Below are positions 1 to 10,658 of a DNA stretch of 64,000 bases, one piece after another. The stretch comes from Xylanimonas cellulosilytica (GTDB lineage: Bacteria; Actinomycetota; Actinomycetes; Actinomycetales; Actinomycetaceae), in contig JVKM01000001.1 of assembly GCA_001072465.1 (NCBI GenBank), forward strand, positions 1-64,000. The letters run 5' to 3'. Every line of letters begins with the position of its first letter. Positions within the stretch are counted from its first letter, which is position 1. The position numbers and the translations under genes were made by a program. The notes beneath the pieces are model-generated. The model saw nothing but the letters and a program-made list of their open reading frames with translations, did not search any database and had not been told where the DNA came from.

Positions 1-46
<46 letters not shown>

Positions 47-191
47 GGGGGTTTTGCAACCGAGAGATAAATATACAGGCGCGTCCCGCCCCGCGCAAGT
101 CAATGAGGGGTGTCGTGGCCTATGTCGCACGCTCGATGGGCGCGTGTGATGCGGCCACCTACAATGGGGCCTCAGAGGAAAGGGGAACGCC

Positions 192-860
192 ATGTTGGAC
201 GTGTCGAGCAACTACTCCGCGGTCGTGGAGGACATCCTCAAGCTCGTGTGGAGCGCCGAGGAAGCCGGCCGTGATGGCGTCAAGCCCAAGGACGTCTCCG
301 AGCACATGGGCGTCGTCCCTTCGACGGCAACGGAGAACATTCAGCGCCTGGCCCGTCAGGGCCTCGTCACGCACGAGCGCTACGGCCGCGTGCGACTGAC
401 CCCGCAGGGGCGCGCGATCGCCCTGGGCATGGTGCGCCGCCATCGCCTGCTTGAAACCTACCTGCACGAGGCCCTCGGCTTCTCGTGGGATGAGGTGCAC
501 GAAGAGGCAGAGATTCTTGAACATGCGGTCTCCGATCGGCTTCTCGACCGCCTCGACCGAGTCCTCGGCTATCCGAGCCGTGACCCGCACGGTGATCCGA
601 TCCCACGAGCTGACGGCTCCAGCGATGACGTCTCCGGCTGTCCCCTCGACGCGCTCGACGTCACCGCTGGGGGAGTTGTCGACCGGCTGCCCGACCGCGA
701 CCCCGAAGCGTTGCGCGCGTGGGAGGAGGTCGGCCTCGTGCCCGGCGCTCATATCACCGTCGTTGCATGCGACGCCGGGGGAGTGACCGTCCTGCTCGAG
801 GATGGGCAGATGCTCCTCCTTGACCCCGCCCAGGCCTCGGGCATCGTCGTCCGGGACTGA
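192..860 (+). CDS. mntR: Manganese-responsive DtxR-family repressor (MntR/SirR type)
   Basis: This 222-residue metal-dependent transcriptional repressor should sense Mn(II) and repress metal uptake genes. Residues 1-70 form the winged-helix DNA-binding domain (VPSTATENIQRLARQGLV). Residues 75-150 form the dimerisation and metal-binding domain, with VRRHRLLETYL followed by EVHEEAEILEHAVSD. Where DtxR has Cys102 this protein has Glu, as in manganese-type regulators, so I favour MntR over an iron regulator. The C-terminal 70 residues look like the SH3-like FeoA domain. From memory it closely resembles the mycobacterial MntR/SirR protein, including the RDPHGDPIP segment. The ATG is preceded by AGGAAAGGGG. 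A -10-like TACAAT lies at 160-165. The metal preference is inferred. Confidence 0.88.
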   Translation: MLDVSSNYSAVVEDILKLVWSAEEAGRDGVKPKDVSEHMGVVPSTATENIQRLARQGLVTHERYGRVRLTPQGRAIALGMVRRHRLLETYLHEALGFSWDEVHEEAEILEHAVSDRLLDRLDRVLGYPSRDPHGDPIPRADGSSDDVSGCPLDALDVTAGGVVDRLPDRDPEALRAWEEVGLVPGAHITVVACDAGGVTVLLEDGQMLLLDPAQASGIVVRD

Positions 861-984
861 GCCACACCGGCACGCCCCCGTTTCCCATTGACGAGGCCTG
901 GAAACGATCCAGCCCACCTGACCGAGTCGGCCGGGCGGGCTGGGAACGCCCGTTGGTGGGCGCTCAGGTGGGGGAGCGCAGTCC

Positions 985-1431
985 TCAGGCGAGGGCCGCG
1001 GATCCCATTGACGGGGGCACGTGGCGGCCGTGTCCGGCGGACAGGAGTGCCTGGCGCAGGGCGGTGATCGCGCTATCGAGTTCCTCGTCGCTGGCGGGGG
1101 CCGCCTTGGACAGGAGGATGTCGGTCTCGTCGCGCAGGGGGATCACGTGCAGGTGGGTGTGGGGCACCTCGAATCCCGCGATCGCCAGGCCGGCGCGCGG
1201 CACGCCGAACGCGGCCTTCTGCGCCAGTCCGATCGTGCGTGCCACGGTCATGAGGTGGGCGGCGACGTCCGAGGGGGCGTCCGTCCACGCCTCGTACGCG
1301 GTGCGCGGAACCACGAGGACGTGGCCCGGCGAGGTGGGCTCGATCGTTGCGAAGGCAACGCACAGGTCATCTGCCCATACGAAGCGGCCGGGCCAGACAC
1401 CCGTGATGATGTTGTCGAAGATAGTGCTCAT
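985..1431 (-). CDS. HIT-family nucleotide hydrolase
   Basis: This 148-residue histidine-triad protein is of typical family length. The catalytic triad HTHLHVI is at about residues 92-98, and a conserved PGHVLVVPR segment at about 36-44. Family members hydrolyse AMP-lysine, AMP-NH2 or related aminoacyl and dinucleoside phosphates; the substrate here cannot be read from the sequence. The gene is monocistronic and divergent from leuS. No Shine-Dalgarno precedes the ATG; instead a -10-like GACAAT ends exactly 6 nt before it, which suggests a leaderless mRNA. Confidence 0.88.
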   Translation of the reverse strand: MSTIFDNIITGVWPGRFVWADDLCVAFATIEPTSPGHVLVVPRTAYEAWTDAPSDVAAHLMTVARTIGLAQKAAFGVPRAGLAIAGFEVPHTHLHVIPLRDETDILLSKAAPASDEELDSAITALRQALLSAGHGRHVPPSMGSAALA

Positions 1432-1555
1432 GCGACTATTGTCACCTATTCGGGCTCACTTCGGTAGGTGGGCGCGTCCGGCGGGGTGGACGGGCGTGAA
1501 CTACCCTGGTGGGGAGTATTGTTACGCGACCCATCGTTAAGCGAGGAACGCACAG

Positions 1556-4486
<2,931 letters not shown>

Positions 4487-4492
4487 GGTCGC

Positions 4493-5530
4493 ATGCCTGA
4501 AGGCGATGCAGTCCGTCGCCTAGCCGGTACCCTCGACGAGCTTTTCGTCGGGGGTATCGTCTCGGCCTCGTCCCCGCAGGGGCGCTTCGCGTCCTCCGCC
4601 GCCCTCCTGGACGGGTGGGTCATGCAGCGGGTGCGCGTGCACGGCAAACACATGTTCATTGGTTTCGTCCCGCCCATCGACGGTGAGACGTACGAGGCCG
4701 GGGTGGCCCTCCTGGAGGGCGCCGCGGCCGGCAGTGGGGAGCCGATCCTCGGCGAGGATGCTCCCTGGCCGGACCGGTGGGTGCATATCCACCTGGGCCT
4801 GTACGGCTGGTGGCGCTTCAACGGCGACGAGACGGTCGTCGACGAGGGGCACGGCGTCGCTCACCGCATCCCCAACGTCCCGAAGGGGGAGTGGAATGGC
4901 CACTCCGAGACCCGCTGGGGCGAGGGCTTTGGCGAGGCCAAGGCAGGGGAGTGGGAGCCGCCGGAGCCGGTCGGTGCCGTACGCCTGCGCCTGTTCAACG
5001 ATCACGCCGTCGCAGACCTGGTGGGCCCCAACCGCTGTGACCTCATCACGGATGAGGAGCGCATGAAGGCCGAGTCGAAGCTGGGACCGGATCCCCTGGA
5101 TGCCGGTGCCCGCTCCGATGCCGAGGCCATGGAGCGTTTCGCTCAGGTCGCTCATTCGAAGAAGCGCGCGATCGGCGAGATCGTCATGGATCAGTCGATC
5201 ATCGCGGGAGTGGGCAACATCTACCGTGCCGACGCCCTGTTCCTCGCGGGCATCTCGCCGCACCGCAAGGGTGCCAACATTTCGCTCAAGCGCCTGCGCG
5301 AGCTGTGGGTCCTCATCTGCGACCTCATGAACCGCGGCCTGGCCGCCGGTCGCCTGGACACGATGGACCCGGAGGAAGCCCCCAACCCGCCGATCGAAGG
5401 CGACGAGGAGGCCTCGCGCTGGTACGTGTACCACCGTACGGACCGGCCGTGCCTGCGCTGCAGCACGCCGATCCGCGAGGCGCTCATGCAGAACCGACGC
5501 CTGTTCTGGTGTCCATCCTGCCAGCGCTGA
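4493..5530 (+). CDS. nei: Fpg/Nei-family DNA glycosylase/AP lyase
   Basis: Base-excision repair enzyme of 345 residues that should remove oxidised bases and nick the abasic strand. The N-terminal Pro-Glu catalytic pair is in MPEGD. The H2TH region (IGEIVMDQSIIAGVGNIYRADALF) is around residue 225, and the zincless or zinc-type C-terminal finger has CLRC and CPSC pairs in the last 30 residues. MPEGD rather than MPEGH recalls Nei2-like actinobacterial paralogues, but the SSPQGRFA and LGLYG blocks look more like mycobacterial Nei1. Compared with the usual 260-290 residues, there are acidic insertions near residues 60-85 and 105-160. It lies 6 nt after leuS. Confidence 0.9.
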   Translation: MPEGDAVRRLAGTLDELFVGGIVSASSPQGRFASSAALLDGWVMQRVRVHGKHMFIGFVPPIDGETYEAGVALLEGAAAGSGEPILGEDAPWPDRWVHIHLGLYGWWRFNGDETVVDEGHGVAHRIPNVPKGEWNGHSETRWGEGFGEAKAGEWEPPEPVGAVRLRLFNDHAVADLVGPNRCDLITDEERMKAESKLGPDPLDAGARSDAEAMERFAQVAHSKKRAIGEIVMDQSIIAGVGNIYRADALFLAGISPHRKGANISLKRLRELWVLICDLMNRGLAAGRLDTMDPEEAPNPPIEGDEEASRWYVYHRTDRPCLRCSTPIREALMQNRRLFWCPSCQR

Positions 5531-5548
5531 GCGCGCGAAAGACCGCCA

Positions 5549-5580
5549 GGGGAGTGCGGGCCGTCAGGCTCGCACTCCTC
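5549..5580. terminator. Bidirectional terminator between the convergent nei and GNAT genes
   Basis: The arms GGAGTGCG and CGCACTCC can be extended with a mismatch. On the plus strand the hairpin is followed by GCCCTTTGTC. It sits in the 58-nt gap between convergent genes. Confidence 0.6.
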
Positions 5581-5588
5581 GCCCTTTG

Positions 5589-6080
5589 TCAGGCGATCTC
5601 TTCGAATCCGAGCACCGAGTAGAGTTCGCGGGCCCCGCCGTGGCGCGTATCCAGGCGCAGGGCGAGGGTGTCGAATCCCCACTGCGAGCAGCGCGCGGCG
5701 ACCTCGGAGACGAGGGCCGTCGCAATGCCGCGCCTGCGGTAGTCGGGGGCGACGATCAGGTCCACCACGAAGGGGCCGTCCGGCACGTCATCCCACGGGG
5801 ATTCGCGGACGACGAGGATCGCCCCGACGAGCGTTCCCCCATCCCACGCGCCAATGAACGAGTCTTCGGTGGTCGCCCCGAAAGCGCCCTCAAATGTCAG
5901 GCGGAGTTCTTCGGAGGTTTCCAAGAGTGCCTCAGGCGTGACGTCGTCGTCGTACGCTTCGAGGGTGAGCACCGCGAGAGCGGGGATGTCGAATGTTGTG
6001 AGCGTGGCGATCTCAATACCCTGAGGCCGATTCGCCGCTGACAACGCGTCCAGTGGGGCATGTAGAGTTCGAGCTTCCAT
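5589..6080 (-). CDS. GNAT-family N-acetyltransferase
   Basis: A 163-residue acetyl-CoA-dependent acetyltransferase. Motif A is visible as VDLIVAPDYRRRGIATALV (about residues 110-128, RRxGIA pyrophosphate loop). A C-terminal LYSVLGFEE element is typical of small-molecule or protein N-acetyltransferases. The substrate is unknown. I place the start at 6080 (MEARTLHAP) because a promoter with GTGACA, a 17-nt spacer and TATAGT ends 6 nt upstream and there is no ribosome site. An upstream extension of the frame would run into cysE and has no support. Confidence 0.85.
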   Translation of the reverse strand: MEARTLHAPLDALSAANRPQGIEIATLTTFDIPALAVLTLEAYDDDVTPEALLETSEELRLTFEGAFGATTEDSFIGAWDGGTLVGAILVVRESPWDDVPDGPFVVDLIVAPDYRRRGIATALVSEVAARCSQWGFDTLALRLDTRHGGARELYSVLGFEEIA

Positions 6081-6086
6081 AAACCA

Positions 6087-6115
6087 ACTATAGGTGAGGG
6101 TGCTCACTTTGTCAC
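6087..6115 (-). promoter_or_regulatory. Sigma-70-type promoter giving a leaderless GNAT mRNA
   Basis: On the minus strand GTGACA and TATAGT are separated by exactly 17 nt, and the start codon follows 6 nt after the -10 box, so transcription should begin at or next to the A of ATG. The spacer contains a 5-bp inverted repeat GTGAG/CTCAC, a possible operator. Confidence 0.7.
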
Positions 6116-6165
6116 GGCTCTTGAACGTTTTCTCACGAGCGCGGTCTGATCGGCAGATTTGTGCC

Positions 6166-6810
6166 TCAAATGTAGAGGGCGGGCTCCTCGAAGAAGTAGT
6201 TGGGATCGACGATGAGATCGCGGTCGCGCGTGTCCTTTTCCGGCTTGGGAAGCAGGCGCGCGGGCACGCCGATCGCCACGTTGCCGCAGGGCACGTCCTT
6301 GACGACGACGGCGTTCGCGCCGATCTTGACGCCCGTGCCCACGGTGATCGGACCCAGCACCTTTGCGCCGGCACCGATCATGACATGGTCGCCGACGGTG
6401 GGGTGGCGCTTACCCGGCGTCATGGCGACGCCACCGAGGGTAACTCCGTGGAAGATGACGACGTCGTTGCCGACCTCGGCGGTCTGCCCGATGACGACGC
6501 CCGTCGCATGGTCGATGAAGACGCGGCGCCCGATGGTGGCCTCGGGGTGAATATCCACGCCTGTGAAGGCTCGGGCCATGGAGGACAGTGCGCGCGCGGG
6601 GGTGCGGGCGCCGTGGGACCACAGAGCGTGGGAGACGCGGTGCGTCCACAGGGCGTGCACGCCCGGGTACGTCAGGGCGATCTCCAGGGCGGAGGTGGCC
6701 GCGGGGTCGCGGCGCTGCGCCGTCACGAGGTCCTCTCGGAAGAGTCCGAGCGCCTTAATTGGCAGGGCGCGCGACAGGGTCTTCGACAGGGCGCGTACGG
6801 TGAGCTTCAC
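6166..6810 (-). CDS. cysE: Serine O-acetyltransferase
   Basis: A 214-residue enzyme that acetylates serine with acetyl-CoA to give O-acetylserine, the first step of cysteine synthesis. The C-terminal two thirds is a left-handed beta-helix of hexapeptide repeats ([20 protein letters not shown], then [22 protein letters not shown]). The His-Asp catalytic segment is FIDHATG. I start at the GTG at 6810 because AGGAGGAACTT lies directly before it; a longer frame upstream lacks such a site. It lies 92 nt downstream of cysK, with a strong hairpin in between. Confidence 0.93.
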   Translation of the reverse strand: MKLTVRALSKTLSRALPIKALGLFREDLVTAQRRDPAATSALEIALTYPGVHALWTHRVSHALWSHGARTPARALSSMARAFTGVDIHPEATIGRRVFIDHATGVVIGQTAEVGNDVVIFHGVTLGGVAMTPGKRHPTVGDHVMIGAGAKVLGPITVGTGVKIGANAVVVKDVPCGNVAIGVPARLLPKPEKDTRDRDLIVDPNYFFEEPALYI

Positions 6811-6849
6811 AAGTTCCTCCTGGATGGTTGACTCAGACGGAAACGCACA

Positions 6850-6880
6850 GGTGGCCCCGGATATTCCATCCGGGGCCACC
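6850..6880 (-). terminator. Hairpin between cysK and cysE
   Basis: A perfect 11-bp stem (GGTGGCCCCGG/CCGGGGCCACC) with a 9-nt loop lies just after cysK on the minus strand. The following sequence TGTGCGTTT is a poor U tract, so it may be a partial terminator or 3'-stabilising stem that lowers cysE relative to cysK. Confidence 0.65.
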
Positions 6881-6902
6881 TTAGCGCGTCAAGCTGGAAT
6901 GA

Positions 6903-7835
6903 TCAGTCCTCGAGGCCCGCGAACAGTGCGGTCGAGAGGTAACGCTCACCCGTGTCGGGCAGGAGCGTGACGATCTTCTTGCCGGCCAGCTCGGGGCGGG
7001 CGGCGACGGCGGCCGTGCCCGCCAGGGCAGCGCCCGAGGAGATGCCCACGAGCAGGCCCTCTTCGGCGGCAGCGCGGCGAGCGAACTCGAGGGCCTGCGC
7101 GGTCTCGACGGAGATGACCTCGTCGACGATGCCTGCGTCATAGGTCTCGGGCACGAAGTTGGGCATGAGGCCCTGGATGCCGTGCGGGCCGGGGGTGCCG
7201 CCGGTCAGCAGGGGAGACTCGGCGGGCTGAACGGCGATGATGCGCACGTCCGGATTCTTCTCCTTGAGGACCTTCGCGACGCCCGAGATGGTGCCGCCCG
7301 TGCCCACGCCGGCGACAAACACATCGACCTGGCCGTCGGTGTCGGCCCAGATCTCCTCGCCGGTGTGCGCCACGTGGGCGGCCGGGTTGGCGGGGTTGGT
7401 GAACTGGGAGGCGATGATGGCGCCGGGACGCTCGGAGGCGATGCGCTCGGCCTCGGCGACGGCCGCGGAGACACCGCCCTTCGGGTCGGTGAGGACCAGC
7501 TCGGCACCGAAGGCGCGCACGATGGCGCGGCGCTCGACGGACATCGACGCGGGCATGACGATGACGACCTTGTAGCCGCGTGCCGCGCCCACCATCGACA
7601 GGGCGATACCCGTGTTACCGGAGGTGGCCTCGACGATCGTGCCGCCGGGGGCCAGGGCGCCCGAGGCCTCAGCCGCGTCGATGATCGAACGAGCGATGCG
7701 GTCCTTCACGGAGGAAGCGGGGTTGAAAGCCTCGACCTTCGCGACCACGTCGACGCCGTCGCCGGCAACGTGGTTAATACGGACGAGGGGGGTGCCGCCG
7801 ATCAGATCGGCGACGGTGGAGGCGATGCGAGCCAT
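6903..7835 (-). CDS. cysK: Cysteine synthase A (O-acetylserine sulfhydrylase)
   Basis: A 310-residue PLP enzyme that joins O-acetylserine and sulfide to make cysteine. The PLP lysine is in NPASSVKDRIA (about residue 41-44). The phosphate-binding loop is GTGGTISG, and the substrate loop EATSGNTG is present. The length is normal. It is the partner of cysE downstream; CysK and CysE form the cysteine synthase complex in other bacteria, and the CysE C-terminus here ends in Ile (EEPALYI), as needed for that contact. A GGAAGGACC ribosome site precedes the ATG. It lies 36 nt after yigZ on the same strand. Confidence 0.96.
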   Translation of the reverse strand: MARIASTVADLIGGTPLVRINHVAGDGVDVVAKVEAFNPASSVKDRIARSIIDAAEASGALAPGGTIVEATSGNTGIALSMVGAARGYKVVIVMPASMSVERRAIVRAFGAELVLTDPKGGVSAAVAEAERIASERPGAIIASQFTNPANPAAHVAHTGEEIWADTDGQVDVFVAGVGTGGTISGVAKVLKEKNPDVRIIAVQPAESPLLTGGTPGPHGIQGLMPNFVPETYDAGIVDEVISVETAQALEFARRAAAEEGLLVGISSGAALAGTAAVAARPELAGKKIVTLLPDTGERYLSTALFAGLED

Positions 7836-7871
7836 GAGGGGTCCTTCCTAAGCAGGTGTACCCCTGAATTG

Positions 7872-8528
7872 TCATCCCGCGCTCGGAGCCTCGTCTAGTT
7901 CAATTCGCCGTGTTTCCACGTAGCGAAACTTTGCAACACCGGACGAGGCCTGGGCCAGGCACGCGTCAATCGAGTCTCGGTCGCTCGGATCAATGGCAAT
8001 ACGCAGTGTGACGTCCGCGCCCCAGATCGTGTCGATGACCGCGGCTCCTCGCGCGCGCAGCTCGGCTTCGATGCGACCCGCGTCCCCGGGGTTCAACTGG
8101 GTTTCGAGGACATCGCGCCCGACGAGGTAGGCGATGGGGGCGCGGGCGACGGCCTCGGACACAGAGGTGGAGTAGGCCCGCACGAGGCCGCCCCCGCCCA
8201 GGAGGATTCCGCCGAAGTAGCGGGTGACGACCGCCGTCGCGTTCCACGTGTCAGAGGCGCGGAGAGCCTCCAGCATCGGGGTCCCGGCTGTGCCCGAGGG
8301 CTCGCCGTCGTCCGATGAATGCTGCAAAGGTGCGGCGTCTGGCGGATCGATCAGGTATGCGGAGCAGTTATGGCGGGCCTGCGGATGCTCGGCTTTGACC
8401 GCGTCGATGAGCTCGCGAGCCTCCTCGGGGGTGTCCGTCCGGGCGAGCGTCGTGATGAAACGGGAACGCTTGATCTCAATCTCGTGGGTGAGGAGCGTGC
8501 CGGAGGCGAGCGTGCGAAGAGCGGACAT
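7872..8528 (-). CDS. yigZ: YigZ/IMPACT (UPF0029) family protein
   Basis: A 218-residue cytoplasmic protein of the IMPACT family. The N-terminal domain carries the family signature: KRSRFI near residue 20, then HNCSAYLI, DDGEPSGTAGTPML and TRYFGGILLGGGGLVRAY between about residues 53 and 120. The C-terminal domain is ferredoxin-like (DUF1949 type). The role in bacteria is unclear; the eukaryotic relative affects translational control. A -10-like TAGACT ends 6 nt before the ATG and no ribosome site is present, so the mRNA is probably leaderless. It may be the first gene of the yigZ-cysK-cysE unit. Confidence 0.88.
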   Translation of the reverse strand: MSALRTLASGTLLTHEIEIKRSRFITTLARTDTPEEARELIDAVKAEHPQARHNCSAYLIDPPDAAPLQHSSDDGEPSGTAGTPMLEALRASDTWNATAVVTRYFGGILLGGGGLVRAYSTSVSEAVARAPIAYLVGRDVLETQLNPGDAGRIEAELRARGAAVIDTIWGADVTLRIAIDPSDRDSIDACLAQASSGVAKFRYVETRRIELDEAPSAG

Positions 8529-8703
8529 GCGCCCAGTCTAAGGGAGAGGGGCCGCCCTCAGTCTGTAACCAGGATCGCAGGCGCGTAGGCTCTCGCGATG
8601 TGCTTCAGGAGCAGGTCCGTGGTAGTCTTGTCGGGTTGTCGCCGTGCGCCCGCGTGGCGCACCGATCAGAATAGTCGTCGAGAAAGAAGAGGAGCGGTAA
8701 GAC

Positions 8704-8874
8704 ATGGCAGTTCCCAAGCGCAAGATGTCCCGTGCGAACACCCGCACCCGCCGGTCTACCTGGAAGGCTGATCTTACCGAGCTGAACACCGTCAAGGTTG
8801 CCGGCCGTGAGATCCGCGTGCCCCGCCGCCTGGCCAAGGCCTACAAGAACGGCCTCCTGGACGTTGAGGGCTGA
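8704..8874 (+). CDS. rpmF: 50S ribosomal protein L32
   Basis: A 56-residue large-subunit ribosomal protein, starting [18 protein letters not shown] and ending GLLDVEG. The four cysteines that hold zinc in many L32 proteins are absent, so this is the zinc-independent form, as in mycobacteria. The ATG is preceded by AAGAGGAGCGGTAAGAC. It is followed 17 nt later by a strong terminator, so it forms a single-gene unit. Confidence 0.96.
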   Translation: MAVPKRKMSRANTRTRRSTWKADLTELNTVKVAGREIRVPRRLAKAYKNGLLDVEG

Positions 8875-8891
8875 CCTCGCATCCACGCACG

Positions 8892-8919
8892 GGCCCGGGA
8901 CTTGTCGTCCCGGGCCTTT
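8892..8919 (+). terminator. Terminator of rpmF
   Basis: The stem GGCCCGGGAC/GTCCCGGGCC has a 5-nt loop and is followed by TTTGTC. It lies 17 nt after the rpmF stop. Confidence 0.85.
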
Positions 8920-9005
8920 GTCATGCCCGCAATTCCTGCGCGTTCGGCGAAAACCCTTCCGGTCGTCGGCGCGCGCCCAATTCCAGTACCCGAAAAGGAA
9001 CGCAC

Positions 9006-10277
9006 ATGAGCCTGCCGATGTCTCTGCCCGCCGCGAGCGGGGGAGTGGGCCACGGCCTCGTCGCCGCGTCGAGCACGAGTGGCACCGAGGGAGCCATCGT
9101 CTCCCTCTTCCTGATCGCCGCCGCTGCGGCTATCGCACCCCTGCTGTCCTCGCTCACACGCAAGCGCGTGCCCGACGTCGTCTGGCTGCTCATCCTCGGC
9201 GTCATCATCGGGCCGAACGTTCTGGGGCTCGCGTCCCTCACCGAGCCGATCTCCGTGTTCCGCGAGGTCGGAATGGGTATGCTCTTCCTCATCGCGGGCA
9301 CCGAGATCGACGTGGAAGAGGTGCACGGACGGGCGGGGAGGCGTTCGCTGCTCACGTGGCTGGCGTGCTTCGGCATCGGCCTGGCCGTCTCCTGGGCGGC
9401 GGTCGCCGCGTCGGGGACGACGGGTGTCGCCACCGCCACCTACATCGCGCTCGCGATCGCGCTGACCTCGACGGCGCTCGGCACCCTGCTGCCCATCCTC
9501 ATGGAGGCCGGCGTCATGGGGACGACGATCGGCAAGGCCGTCCTCGTCCACGGCGCCGTCGGCGAGCTCGCGCCTATCATCGCAATGTCGCTCCTGCTGT
9601 CTGCGCGTAGCCCGTGGGCCGCGGCGATCGTCCTGATAGTCTTCGCGCTTTCCACGGTCCTCGCGGTCGCCATCCCGACGCGCTTCATCCTCAAGCATCC
9701 CGCGATCGGGCGGACGATCTTCCACGGCGCGCAGACCTCGCAAAAGACGCTCATGCGCGTCGTCATGCTGGTCCTCACCGGCCTCATGGCGCTGTCCGCG
9801 GTCATGGAATTGGACATGGTGCTCGGCGCGTTCGCGGCCGGCATCATCGTGCGCGCGTTGGCACCCGGCAACTTCACGATGGTCGAAGGCGAGCTGCGTA
9901 CCCTCGGCTTCTCCTTCCTGATCCCGCTGTTCTTCGTCACCTCGGGCATGAATATCTCGCTCAGTGCCGTTGTGGGCTACCCGTTCCTGCTCGTCGCCTT
10001 CGTCGGCGCGATCCTTGTGGTGCGCGGCGTGCCCATCGTCCTTCTCGAACGCTTCCACGGATCGATCGAGCGAGTCGGCTGGACGGACGCGACGCGCATC
10101 GGCCTGTACGGTGCGACCGGCCTGCCCATCATCGTCGCCGTCACCGAGCTGGGCGTCACGACGGGAGTTCTGCCCTCGTGGCTCGCCTCGCTGCTCGTCG
10201 TCGCTGGCGCGATGTCCGTGCTGCTCTTCCCGTTGGTCGCCTCCCTGCTGGGGCGCGCTGGTGGAAAGGCTCGCTAA
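9006..10277 (+). CDS. CPA2-type cation:proton antiporter (Kef-like membrane domain)
   Basis: A 423-residue integral membrane protein with about 12-13 hydrophobic segments. It fits the Na+/H+ exchanger domain of the CPA2 family: PDVVWLLILGVIIGPNVLG near residue 57, LFLIAGTEIDVEEV near 95, and the later LGAFAAGIIVR and IPLFFVTSGM blocks. There is no C-terminal RCK/TrkA-N domain, so it resembles a free transporter rather than a full KefB/C. Ion specificity (K+ or Na+ against H+) cannot be read. The start follows AAAGGAACGCAC. The downstream tRNA gene follows after 35 nt. Confidence 0.88.
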   Translation: MSLPMSLPAASGGVGHGLVAASSTSGTEGAIVSLFLIAAAAAIAPLLSSLTRKRVPDVVWLLILGVIIGPNVLGLASLTEPISVFREVGMGMLFLIAGTEIDVEEVHGRAGRRSLLTWLACFGIGLAVSWAAVAASGTTGVATATYIALAIALTSTALGTLLPILMEAGVMGTTIGKAVLVHGAVGELAPIIAMSLLLSARSPWAAAIVLIVFALSTVLAVAIPTRFILKHPAIGRTIFHGAQTSQKTLMRVVMLVLTGLMALSAVMELDMVLGAFAAGIIVRALAPGNFTMVEGELRTLGFSFLIPLFFVTSGMNISLSAVVGYPFLLVAFVGAILVVRGVPIVLLERFHGSIERVGWTDATRIGLYGATGLPIIVAVTELGVTTGVLPSWLASLLVVAGAMSVLLFPLVASLLGRAGGKAR

Positions 10278-10312
10278 CCTCCGCTAGTCTTACAGGCGGC
10301 GCACCGCGCCAC

Positions 10313-10388
10313 GCCTCCGTAGCTCAATGGATAGAGCAAGGGCCTTCTAATCCCGAGGTTGCAGGTTCGAGTCCTGTCGGGGGCGCCA
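10313..10388 (+). tRNA. tRNA-Arg (anticodon UCU)
   Basis: The 76-nt cloverleaf includes an encoded CCA. Acceptor arms are GCCTCCG/CGGGGGC with one G-T pair, the D arm is GCTC/GAGC, the anticodon loop CTTCTAA reads AGA, and the T arm is GCAGG/CCTGT around TTCGAGT. The anticodon stem AGGGC/TCCCG pairs only in its three central G-C pairs, with C-T at the loop end and A-G at the outer end, which is unusual. A terminator hairpin follows 11 nt later. Confidence 0.9.
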
Positions 10389-10399
10389 GCTATCTCTCT

Positions 10400-10427
10400 G
10401 CGCCCGTCTCATTCCTGAGACGGGCGC
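10400..10427 (+). terminator. Terminator after tRNA-Arg
   Basis: A perfect 11-bp stem GCGCCCGTCTC/GAGACGGGCGC with a 6-nt loop is followed by TGTCAC. Confidence 0.75.
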
Positions 10428-10493
10428 TGTCACAAACGCCCGTTACGTGGACCCCTCCTGCGCCACCTGCACGAAGGCGGACATACTGGGAGC

Positions 10494-10559
10494 ATGAACG
10501 CACGAACGAACATCACCCGTCGCATGTGCGGGTCTATTCGTGCCCGAATGTGCAGCTGA
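10494..10559 (+). CDS. Possible 21-residue leader peptide upstream of metF
   Basis: A short reading frame encodes MNARTNITRRMCGSIRARMCS and ends 99 nt before metF. It contains two Met-Cys pairs, one as the penultimate residues, and is rich in arginine. A -10-like CATACT ends 6 nt before the ATG, the same leaderless geometry as other genes here. Its place directly before a methionine-biosynthesis operon and its Met/Cys codons suggest a translational attenuation leader. That role is inferred; cysteine- or methionine-rich uORFs upstream of sulfur genes are known in actinobacteria. I see no clear terminator/antiterminator pair in the 99-nt spacer. Confidence 0.5.
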   Translation: MNARTNITRRMCGSIRARMCS

Positions 10560-10658
10560 CACCGACGTCCGCCAATCCTTAGGCTCGCGCTCCACCACCA
10601 CACCACCCGCGCCAACGCGCACTCACGTGGAAGCCAGCCGCCACCCGAGAGTTACACC

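Noticed and set aside
6644..6652. A TCCACAGGG match inside cysE
   Set aside because: It is a single copy in coding sequence (Leu-Trp-Thr region read on the other strand) without the 30-nt neighbours seen at the two arrays.
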